A model generated the notes under the pieces. It saw only the letters and a program-made list of their open reading frames with translations, was not told the origin of the DNA and made no database searches. Shown one piece after another: positions 1-5,011 of a DNA stretch of 6,512 nucleotides. Made by a program: the position numbers and the translations under genes. Each line of letters starts with the position of its first letter. Within the stretch, counting starts at the first letter, position 1. The DNA is from an uncultured Clostridia bacterium (GTDB lineage Bacteria; Bacillota; Clostridia; Christensenellales; Borkfalkiaceae), in NCBI GenBank assembly GCA_937920115.1, contig CALGVF010000224.1, positions 1 to 6,512 of the forward strand, read 5' to 3'.

Positions 1-76
1 AAAGTTATATTTATTTGTCGATAAGTTATATCGTCTGCGACGGTTATATTTGCCTTGCGGCGTAGGGGACGACGCC
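1..76. repeat. Direct repeat copy 1 (76 bp)
   Basis: Copy 1 of a tandem-like direct duplication. It matches 115-189 at every base except a small change where copy 1 reads GCCTTGCGGC and copy 2 reads GCCTACGGC. It holds three GTTATAT units and ends in the left arm of a GC-rich hairpin, GACGCC (71-76), which closes on GGCGTC at 79-84 with a two-base gap. Confidence 0.9.
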
Positions 77-114
77 TCGGCGTCCCGTAGAACGGGAGTT
101 ATATTTTGCTCTGC

Positions 115-189
115 AAAGTTATATTTATTTGTCGATAAGTTATATCGTCTGCGACGGTTATATTTGCCTACGGCGTAGGGGACGACGCC
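115..189. repeat. Direct repeat copy 2 (75 bp)
   Basis: Copy 2 of the block at 1-76, one base shorter. The altered bases make CCTAC-GGC-GTAGG a perfect 5-bp hairpin here, whereas copy 1 has GCC-TTGC-GGC at the same place. The GACGCC arm at 184-189 no longer meets its partner directly; the partner GGCGTC lies at 232-237, beyond an inserted AT-rich palindrome. Confidence 0.9.
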
Positions 190-231
190 CACTAACAGAA
201 TTCTTAAAAATGCTTGCATTTTTAAGAGAAG
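190..231. repeat. AT-rich palindrome inserted in the loop of a GC hairpin
   Basis: Compared with copy 1 of the surrounding repeat, where the arms GACGCC and GGCGTC are separated only by TC, this copy carries about 42 extra bases between the same arms. The extra segment contains a near-perfect inverted repeat: CTTAAAAATGC at 203-213 and GCATTTTTAAG at 216-226, 11 bp with a two-base centre. The result is a nested hairpin. It could be a tiny mobile palindrome or a replacement loop; the sequence alone does not decide. Confidence 0.7.
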
Positions 232-311
232 GGCGTCCCGAGAAACGAAAATTATATTTCTTTACAGAAGTTATATTTGCCTTGCGGCAAGTTATATAAA
301 AGGAGGGCTAT

Positions 312-941
312 ATGTCGATTAACGGCTATTTTCGCGTAAAAAACAACACCGAAAACGAAATCGTTATCGAGCGTTCGAGATTTATCGCTTATTCAAAAAA
401 ATGCGAAACCGAGAACGACGCGAGAACTTTTTTGGACGAAATAAGAAAGAAACACCCCTTCGCTACTCATAACTGTTACGCTTATATCACCGACCACGGC
501 GAAATTTCCCGCTTCTCCGACGACGGCGAACCCCAAGGCACGGCGGGTCAGCCTATTTTAGAGGTTATCAAAAGCAAAAACCTCAAAGATACTATGGTCG
601 TCGTGACAAGATACTTCGGCGGCGTTAAACTCGGAGCGGGCGGTCTCGTTCGGGCGTATTCTCAAAGTGCGAGAGACGTTTTGGACAAGTCGGGCGTAGA
701 AGAAAACGTTTTCTCGAAGATATGGCAAGTCGATATGCCTTACGATATTTATCAGTCCTTTTTCAAATTCTCGGCAAAACGCAAAATGAAAACTTTATCG
801 TCCGATTTCGGCGAGTCGGTAAAACTCGAAATCGCCGTTCCCGTCGAAGACTTTGAGTTTGAAAATCAGTTTATCGACTTCACCTCGGGAAAAGCGACGA
901 TAAAACCAATCGGAGAGGAATTTACGGTGTACACGCTATGA
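312..941 (+). CDS. yigZ: YigZ/IMPACT family protein
   Basis: A 209-residue protein of the YigZ (UPF0029/IMPACT) family, full length for bacterial members. The family signature is clear: S-R-F near residues 22-24, SDDGEPQGTAGQPIL at 69-83, and TRYFGGVKLGAGGLVRAY at 99-116. Residues from about 135 onward fit the smaller C-terminal domain (DUF1949-like) found in bacterial YigZ. The eukaryotic relative IMPACT acts in translational control through GCN1; the bacterial role is not settled, so no reaction is claimed. It should be cytosolic: no signal peptide or membrane segment is seen. The start is fixed by AGGAGGG at 301-307, four bases before the ATG. The stop overlaps the next start as ATGA, so recX is probably translationally coupled. 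It is the first gene of a three-gene operon, directly after the GTTATAT array. Confidence 0.93.
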   Translation: MSINGYFRVKNNTENEIVIERSRFIAYSKKCETENDARTFLDEIRKKHPFATHNCYAYITDHGEISRFSDDGEPQGTAGQPILEVIKSKNLKDTMVVVTRYFGGVKLGAGGLVRAYSQSARDVLDKSGVEENVFSKIWQVDMPYDIYQSFFKFSAKRKMKTLSSDFGESVKLEIAVPVEDFEFENQFIDFTSGKATIKPIGEEFTVYTL

Positions 942-1561
942 AAAAAATTACGGATATAAAACCGCAGGTCAAAAACCCGACGAGGTGCAATATCTACCTC
1001 GACAACGTTTTCTATTGCGGTCTCGAACTCGAAACGATAATGAAAAACCGCCTTAAAATCGGCACCGAAATCGCCGAGGAAAGACTTAACGAAATTCAGA
1101 CCGAATCGGAAAGTCTCAGGGCTTTGGATAAGGCTTTAAACTTTATTTCGCTGTCGAAAAAGACTAAAAAGGAAGTCGAAGATTACCTCAGAAAAAAAGG
1201 CTATTTAGACGGTACGATTGAGACGGTAATTTCCAAAATGTCCACCTATAAGTTCATTAACGACGAAGAATACGCAAAAGACTACGTTAAAAGTTACTCA
1301 AAAAGAAAGGGCAATAAACTGCTCGCGATGGAACTTAAACGAAAGGGAGTCGGCGACAGCGAAATATCGGAAGCGATAGAAGAACGCTCGGACGAAAGCG
1401 AGGGAGCGAACGCGGTCGCCGAGAAATATCTCCGAGGGAAAGAAAAGACGAAAGAGAACGCCGTTAAGTGTTATAGGTATCTGCTTGGAAAAGGATTTTC
1501 CTACGACGTTGCGAAAGAGGCGTCTTTTAAGTTTATAGGCGGCGAAGAAGATTATGATTAA
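938..1561 (+). CDS. recX: Regulatory protein RecX
   Basis: A 207-residue RecX, the small helical protein that binds RecA filaments and in most bacteria limits RecA activity in recombination and SOS. Residues 14-42 form the N-terminal extension typical of Bacillota RecX. Three helical repeats follow. Repeat 1 is at about 62-101, with ALNFISLSKKTKKEVEDYL and then the RKKGY turn. Repeat 2 is at about 105-150, with FINDEEYAKDYV and ELKRKGV. Repeat 3 is at about 158-203, with the K-C-Y-R-Y-L-L-G-K-G-F core. The length lies between the E. coli (166) and B. subtilis (264) proteins. The start overlaps the yigZ stop by four bases and has no strong Shine-Dalgarno of its own, which suggests coupled translation. 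recA itself is not in the window. The product is rich in Lys and Glu, as is usual for the family. Confidence 0.93.
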   Translation: MKKITDIKPQVKNPTRCNIYLDNVFYCGLELETIMKNRLKIGTEIAEERLNEIQTESESLRALDKALNFISLSKKTKKEVEDYLRKKGYLDGTIETVISKMSTYKFINDEEYAKDYVKSYSKRKGNKLLAMELKRKGVGDSEISEAIEERSDESEGANAVAEKYLRGKEKTKENAVKCYRYLLGKGFSYDVAKEASFKFIGGEEDYD

Positions 1562-2228
1562 GAAAATTTACTTTGACGAAATCGATTCCACCAACGACTA
1601 CGCTATTTCACACGACGAACCGAGCGATTTTGCGGTAATCGCGAAAAGACAGACGGGCGGCAAGGGAACGAAAGGCAGGAGTTTTTCGTCGGAAGTCGGC
1701 GGGGCGTATCTTACCCTTGTAAGGTATTACCCGTTAAAAGCCGATGAGTCTTTTAAAATTATGGCTTCGTCCTGCCTTGCGGTCGCGAAAACTCTCGGAA
1801 GTTACGGTATAAACGCCTCGGTAAAATGGGCGAACGACGTCTATGTGAACGGCAAAAAAATCTGCGGAATACTCATTAAAAACTCGTTCGAGGGCGAATA
1901 CGTTAAAAAGTCTGTCATAGGTATCGGCGTGAATTTAAACAACGAGATACCGAGCGAATTAAGCGGCGTTGCCGTGACCGCGAAAGACGTAATAAACCGC
2001 GAAATCGACACGGACGAATTTATCGACAGACTTATAGAAAACCTCTATAAAGACTACTCTATGGACGAATACAGGGCGAAAAACACCGTATTAGGCAAGA
2101 AAATCAAGGTAATCGAGGGTGAAAAGACCTATTTTGCCGAAGCCTCGGGAATAGCGGACAACGGCAATCTGATACTGTCCGACGGGCGAATTTTGTCCTA
2201 CGGCGAAGTTTCGATAGTCGCCCGATAA
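1554..2228 (+). CDS. birA: Biotin--[acetyl-CoA-carboxylase] ligase, catalytic form without HTH
   Basis: A 224-residue biotin-protein ligase. It makes biotinyl-AMP from biotin and ATP and transfers biotin to the lysine of carrier proteins such as the AccB subunit of acetyl-CoA carboxylase. Visible motifs: DSTNDYA (11-17); the nucleotide/biotin loop QTGGKGTKGRSF (33-44), matching the GRGRRGR loop of E. coli BirA; KWAND (91-95); GKKICGIL (100-107), whose second lysine aligns with the biotin-contacting lysine of BirA; and GIGVNLN (123-129). Residues 179-224, ending in GEVSIVAR, form the small SH3-like C-terminal domain. The protein starts directly at the catalytic domain, so the N-terminal winged-helix repressor domain of class II BirA is absent and it should not act as a biotin repressor. 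The gene overlaps recX by eight bases and closes the operon. Confidence 0.94.
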   Translation: MIKKIYFDEIDSTNDYAISHDEPSDFAVIAKRQTGGKGTKGRSFSSEVGGAYLTLVRYYPLKADESFKIMASSCLAVAKTLGSYGINASVKWANDVYVNGKKICGILIKNSFEGEYVKKSVIGIGVNLNNEIPSELSGVAVTAKDVINREIDTDEFIDRLIENLYKDYSMDEYRAKNTVLGKKIKVIEGEKTYFAEASGIADNGNLILSDGRILSYGEVSIVAR

Positions 2229-2434
2229 AAAATCAGAGAGAAACCCCGAATTTTCGACAAACGCCGAAAAATTTTCACAGAAGTTATATTTTTCAATCAA
2301 ACGTACAACATAAATATGGAGTACAATACAGTTGTAAAAAGGAGATAGGGAAACGAAAAGCGAACCGAAGTACTTTTTACGAAAAGAAACGCTCATCCTA
2401 AGTTTTTTCTTGTTTTTATAAATCATTCTCCATT
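2229..2434. other. Intergenic stretch after birA, no convincing gene
   Basis: No credible gene is visible. At 2274-2289 lies a lone unit of the repeat seen at the window start (TTC-ACA-GAA followed by GTTATAT). An inverted repeat GTAAAAAG (2334-2341) / CTTTTTAC (2373-2380) encloses a purine-rich loop with AGGAGATAGGG, which looks like a Shine-Dalgarno but has no ATG, GTG or TTG at a useful distance. The only ATG nearby opens a ten-residue frame (2315-2347, ending VVKRR). The segment 2335-2420 does not resemble the repeats around it and stays unexplained; a small RNA or a decayed reading frame are both possible. Confidence 0.6.
2274..2289 (+). repeat. Solitary palindrome + GTTATAT unit
   Basis: TTC-ACA-GAA directly followed by GTTATAT, then TTTTTC. 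This is the same arrangement (small palindrome, then heptamer) as at 258-276, where TTCT-TTAC-AGAA precedes GTTATAT. It is a single remnant or seed unit of the array found before yigZ, placed on the other side of the same operon. Confidence 0.65.
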
Positions 2435-2474
2435 ATGACGTAAAGCCGCAGAATTTTCTGCGGCTTTACGTTAT
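2435..2474 (+). terminator. Strong palindrome, possible terminator of the yigZ-recX-birA operon
   Basis: A 16-bp perfect inverted repeat: ACGTAAAGCCGCAGAA at 2438-2453 and its complement at 2456-2471. One wobble and two A-T pairs extend it outward. The GC-rich centre (GCCGCAG/CTGCGGC) flanked by AAA and TTT resembles an intrinsic terminator, and it is the first strong hairpin after birA. Against that, the T run after the stem is short (TTTACGTTATG), the hairpin lies about 200 bases beyond the birA stop, and it is symmetric enough to act in either direction or to be a repeat-type palindrome. Confidence 0.5.
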
Positions 2475-2513
2475 GTGTAGGTTACATAGATTACATTTGG
2501 AGAAACTTCCTTT

Positions 2514-2585
2514 GCTTTAACGGGGAGGAATTACGAAAACAAAATACTCGCTTCCTCCTTTTGAGGTAAATTCCTCCGTTGAAGC
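2514..2585. repeat. Imperfect inverted repeat, degenerate intergenic element
   Basis: The left arm GCTTTAACGGGGAGGAATT (2514-2532) pairs with the right arm AATTCCTCCGTTGAAGC (2569-2585), apart from a two-base bulge and a single change. The interior includes GCTTCCTCCTT (2550-2560), a motif that recurs at 2607 and 2657 as GCTTCCTCCTTCGG. It looks like a worn copy of a small hairpin element next to better preserved ones. Confidence 0.6.
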
Positions 2586-2604
2586 GGCGGGAATATCGCA
2601 AAAT

Positions 2605-2625
2605 TTGCTTCCTCCTTCGGAGTGG
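2605..2625. repeat. Truncated end of the MITE-like element
   Basis: TTGCTTCCTCCTTCGG at 2605-2620 is identical to the left end of the fuller element at 2655-2670 and is followed by AGTGGG, close to the GGGGAAGTGG of that copy. After this the similarity stops, so it reads as a truncated end fragment lying 50 bases upstream of the intact copy. Confidence 0.55.
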
Positions 2626-2653
2626 GTTTTTTCGACGAATGACTTTCGTAACA

Positions 2654-2800
2654 GTTGCTTCCTCCTTCGGGGGAAGTGGCTTGACGGAATGAAATGGAAG
2701 TCAAGCCGATAGGGGATAAAAATGCAAAGTAAAACGTAGCGGTGATTTATTGTCCCCTTCCGTCGCTTTCAGCGACACCTTCCCCGAAGGTGACGGCAAG
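2654..2800 (+). mobile_element. MITE-like hairpin element, copy A (diverged)
   Basis: A non-coding element of about 147 bp with the same architecture as the one at 5823-5973 read on the opposite strand. In order it has: an end hairpin CCTCCTTCGGGGG; a CTTGAC...GTCAAG hairpin (2680-2705); an inner stem AGGGGA (2711-2716) / TCCCCT (2753-2758); the hairpin GTCGC-TTTCA-GCGAC (2762-2776); the hairpin CACCTTC-CCC-GAAGGTG (2776-2792); and an end GGCAAG. The segment 2676-2705 matches the reverse complement of 5922-5951 at 29 of 30 positions. No reading frame for a transposase is present, so any movement would need an enzyme from elsewhere. Short frames that cross it, such as 2742-2924, are not genes. 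Confidence 0.65.
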
Positions 2801-2925
2801 TTTTCTTACAAACAACTTTATAGAGCAAAAAATTACTTTGCCTGAAGGAAGAAGCGAGTTGAGTGATATTTGTTTCGCAAAGATATCGCTTACTCGGACA
2901 AGACTTACGAGAGACGATAAATAAC
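2801..2925. other. Non-coding stretch upstream of the permease promoter
   Basis: No gene is seen. An imperfect hairpin spans about 2859-2900 (GAGTGATATTTG ... GCAAAGATATCGCTTACTC). Its GTGATATTTG-hairpin style recalls the GTTATATTTGC units at the window start, so it may be a related repeat. Other bases show no clear motif. Confidence 0.45.
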
Positions 2926-2954
2926 TTGATTTTTGTCGCGCGAAAGTATATAAT
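2926..2954 (+). promoter_or_regulatory. Vegetative (sigma-A type) promoter of the permease operon
   Basis: TTGATT at 2926-2931 and a perfect TATAAT at 2949-2954 are separated by exactly 17 bases, the optimal sigma-70/sigma-A spacing. Transcription should start near 2961, giving a leader of about 80 bases. A second TATAAT at 2984-2989 has no matching -35 box. The leader shows no recognisable riboswitch, and I see no obvious repressor operator apart from a short CGCGCG inside the spacer. Confidence 0.75.
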
Positions 2955-3041
2955 AAAATAAGTAAAAATCTAAGTATATAACGTATAATACATCGCTTGG
3001 AATGTTAAAAATTCTTATAAAAGTAAAAAGGAGGTTTTTAT

Positions 3042-3941
3042 ATGTGGGAAATAGTACTCGACTGTCTTTTAGATTGCCTTAAAATGCTTCCTTTTATCTT
3101 CCTCACTTACGTCGTTATCGAACTTATCGAGCGAAAAGCGAAGTTTGCTAAAAACGGTCGGTTTCTGACGGGAAAATTCGCTCCCGTTCTCGGTTCGCTC
3201 GCAGGCGTGTTCCCGAGTTGCGGTATTTCCGTAATGTCCGCTAAACTCTACGACAAAAAACTTATCGGAGCGGGAACGCTGCTCGCCGTCTTTATCGCGA
3301 CGAGCGACGAGGCGTTTTCCATTCTGATTTCGAGTGATAAAAGACTCGCTCTTATTCCCTTGCTCCTGTTCAAAATTATTTACGGACTAATCGTCGGACT
3401 TATCGTAAACGCGATATTTTTCAGACAACCCGTGGAAGAGGACGAAAACTTCGAGCATGAGGACGTCTGCACTCATTGCCACGACCACGTGGAAAAAGAG
3501 GGCGGCAAGGTAAAACTCGCGTTGGAGAGATATCTTTTCGTGCCGCTTTTGCACTCTTTGCAGACATTCGCCTACGTTTTCGTCGTAACGCTGATATTCG
3601 GCATACTTTTCGCCGAGGGCGGCGTAATCGGAGCGGACAAACTCTCCGAATTCCTCGAAAAATCAAAGTATTTCGCCCCGTTTTTGACCGCTCTCGTCGG
3701 ACTTATTCCCAACTGCGCGTCGTCGGCGGTTATTACCTCGACCTATTTAAGCGGAGCGATTTCGTTCGGAGCGATGACCGCGGGACTTGTCTCCAACGCG
3801 GGCGTGGGGCTTGCCGTGCTTTTCAAAAATACGAAAGAGATTAAACGCAACCTTGTTCTCGTCGGAGTTTTGTACGCTCTCGGCGTGATTGCCGGCTTTA
3901 TCGTTTCGCTTATCGTTGCGGCGACGGGTGTTTCGCTATGA
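3042..3941 (+). CDS. Putative heavy-metal (arsenic/manganese-type) efflux permease, ArsP_2-like
   Basis: A 299-residue polytopic membrane protein that I assign to the ArsP_2-type permease family (putative heavy-metal exporters, often labelled arsenic efflux or manganese transporter; substrate unproven). Hydrophobic stretches lie near residues 4-29, 47-66, 73-96, 102-127, 165-192, 211-236, 240-261 and 270-294. The two halves are duplicated: FAPVLGSLAGVFPSC (46-60) and FAPFLTALVGLIPNC (211-225) align without gaps, each placing a Pro-x-Cys inside a membrane segment; T-S-D-E-A follows at 87-91. Between the halves a hydrophilic loop (128-158) has E-H-E-D-V-C-T-H-C-H-D-H at 138-149, a likely metal-binding cluster. 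AAGGAGG at 3028-3034, seven bases upstream, sets the start. The stop overlaps the next gene as ATGA. The family call is from memory of motifs, not a search. Confidence 0.8.
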   Translation: MWEIVLDCLLDCLKMLPFIFLTYVVIELIERKAKFAKNGRFLTGKFAPVLGSLAGVFPSCGISVMSAKLYDKKLIGAGTLLAVFIATSDEAFSILISSDKRLALIPLLLFKIIYGLIVGLIVNAIFFRQPVEEDENFEHEDVCTHCHDHVEKEGGKVKLALERYLFVPLLHSLQTFAYVFVVTLIFGILFAEGGVIGADKLSEFLEKSKYFAPFLTALVGLIPNCASSAVITSTYLSGAISFGAMTAGLVSNAGVGLAVLFKNTKEIKRNLVLVGVLYALGVIAGFIVSLIVAATGVSL

Positions 3942-5011
3942 AGTGGTACGAGTATGTTTTGGAATGGATAACGAAAAAAGCCGTCGGACTTTCCGTATTT
4001 CTCGTTTTTGCGATTATCGGGGCGGGGCTGTTCTTCCTCATTATTAAAGCCGTTCTTTCCGCGAAGTTCAAAAAACGCGAGACGAAGCCGAAAATCGACT
4101 GTTCGGAAATAATTTCGCAGGCGATAGAAAACTACGACTACGTTATGAAGAACGGCGGGGACGAAACGGTAGACGAAAGCGGCGAAAAGGATAAAAGCGA
4201 AATTTTCAAAAGGGTTCTGAAAGCCTTTCTGAGCGGTATGAAGTACTCGCTCGAAAAGATTTCGGACGCGTACTACGACGAAAAAGTCAAGCGTTACGAA
4301 CTTTTTAAAATCAAGGGGTATCTTCCCGACGGAATAAAAATTCCGCTCGATTTCAACATAACCGAACTGCTCGATTTCGCCGATGAAACGCTTAACACAT
4401 TGCAGGCGACGGTCGAGAACGTTTTGAACGCTTCTTACATAAAGTACCCCTATAAGTTGATTAAAGGCAGATTTTTCAAAGATTGCGTGGACAAACCGAC
4501 TGAGAATTTAGAGGATTTGAAGTTCTCTCTGGTCTTGGAAAGGCTCGAAATCGCAAATATAGAAAAGAAAGGTAAAAACAGGATAATCAGGTGGGTTTTG
4601 GGAACGAGACCTGCCGAATACATAAAGGAAAAGGCGATAAAATTTTTCGTTTTCAGAATATGCGGCAAGTACGTGAAACTCGCCCTCGTCGGAATTTCCG
4701 ACGACTACAATCTGCTGTGTTGCGGTTTTGAGAAAAAGGCGAGAGGTTACGTAGGACGGTTGCCCGAGGAAGACCGCGAATCGGAAGTCGCGGCGGGCGT
4801 GTTACTGCTGCCCGAGCAGTCGGAATTATCGGATATACCCGACCTGCCCGAATTGCCCGATTTATCAGATATATCCAATATATCCGAAACGAACGAAACG
4901 GCGGACGGAACCGACGGTATCGGCGAGGACTTCGACGAGTACGCCGAAGGAATCGGAGACGAGGAATTTTTCCTCGGCGATAATTTTAACGGAGAGGAGG
5001 GAGCGAAATGA
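3938..5011 (+). CDS. Membrane-anchored protein of unknown function with acidic tail
   Basis: A 357-residue protein I do not recognise. One clear membrane segment lies at about 15-36, followed by a basic stretch (KFKKR, 43-47), so the bulk is probably cytoplasmic. Residues 54-215 look mainly helical and charged, with an amphipathic helix at about 141-165 (ITELLDFADETLNTLQATVE). At 217-260 comes a hydrophobic segment containing R-P-A-E-Y-I-K (224-230), which resembles N-P-V-R-Y-I-K in the product of the next gene. The C-terminal 80 residues are acidic and low in complexity, with short repeats such as SELSDIPDLPELPDLSDI (295-312) followed by many Asp, Glu and Gly. The gene starts inside the permease stop codon (ATGA) with a weak ribosome site, so its expression is tied to the permease. 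I infer an accessory or regulatory partner; no function is demonstrated. Confidence 0.85.
   Translation: MKWYEYVLEWITKKAVGLSVFLVFAIIGAGLFFLIIKAVLSAKFKKRETKPKIDCSEIISQAIENYDYVMKNGGDETVDESGEKDKSEIFKRVLKAFLSGMKYSLEKISDAYYDEKVKRYELFKIKGYLPDGIKIPLDFNITELLDFADETLNTLQATVENVLNASYIKYPYKLIKGRFFKDCVDKPTENLEDLKFSLVLERLEIANIEKKGKNRIIRWVLGTRPAEYIKEKAIKFFVFRICGKYVKLALVGISDDYNLLCCGFEKKARGYVGRLPEEDRESEVAAGVLLLPEQSELSDIPDLPELPDLSDISNISETNETADGTDGIGEDFDEYAEGIGDEEFFLGDNFNGEEGAK
4991..5003 (+). promoter_or_regulatory. Strong ribosome binding site inside the preceding gene
   Basis: The purine run GGAGAGGAGGGAG, with AGGAGG at its core, ends four bases before the ATG at 5008. It is read as codons of the acidic tail (N-G-E-E-G-A-K) of the preceding gene. 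This supports 5008 as the true start and suggests the last gene can start translation strongly by itself in addition to ATGA coupling. Confidence 0.8.

Larger units (their letters stand above)
1..300. repeat. Array of GTTATAT heptamers separated by small perfect palindromes
   Basis: This 300-base stretch contains no gene. Nine exact GTTATAT heptamers start at 4, 25, 43, 98, 118, 139, 157, 270 and 291, and a variant ATTATAT starts at 251. The short spacers are exact inverted repeats that fill the gap: TTAT-TTGTCG-ATAA at 11-24 and 125-138, CGTC-TGC-GACG at 32-42 and 146-156, TTTGC-TCT-GCAAA at 105-117, TTCT-TTAC-AGAA at 258-269, and TTGCC-TTGC-GGCAA at 277-290. The stems differ in sequence but stay complementary. 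Two longer spacers carry GC-rich hairpins. The last heptamer ends three bases before the AGGAGGG ribosome binding site of the next gene, so the array lies in or very near its leader. I infer a dispersed intergenic repeat family; its function is unknown. Confidence 0.85.

Noticed and set aside
1..300. CRISPR array
   Set aside because: The repeated unit is only seven bases, the spacers are self-complementary and partly repeated, and spacing is irregular. There are no cas genes in the window.
1..300. GTTATATT heptamers as a row of -10 boxes
   Set aside because: TATATT is close to TATAAT, but no -35-like hexamer lies at 16-18 bases from these sites, and the last one abuts the ribosome binding site. 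A chance resemblance cannot be told from promoter activity here.
2091..2426. Open frame of 111 codons on the - strand
   Set aside because: It runs antisense through the end of birA and the intergenic stretch, has no convincing ribosome binding site or domain, and its composition is that of reversed birA codons.
2550..2670. CCTCCTT motifs as a fragment of the 16S rRNA 3' end
   Set aside because: The match is limited to seven bases, and the flanking sequence fits the hairpin repeat family, not rRNA.
2742..2924. Open frame of 60 codons on the + strand
   Set aside because: It starts at a GTG inside the MITE-like element and is made largely of repeat arms; no ribosome binding site precedes it.
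2955..3041. Manganese (yybP-ykoY) riboswitch in the permease leader
   Set aside because: The leader is only about 80 AT-rich bases and lacks the conserved paired core and GC-rich stems of that riboswitch.
3421..3844. Open frames on both strands within the permease gene
   Set aside because: Both are Arg-rich shadow frames, as expected from the base bias of the permease codons, and neither has a ribosome binding site.
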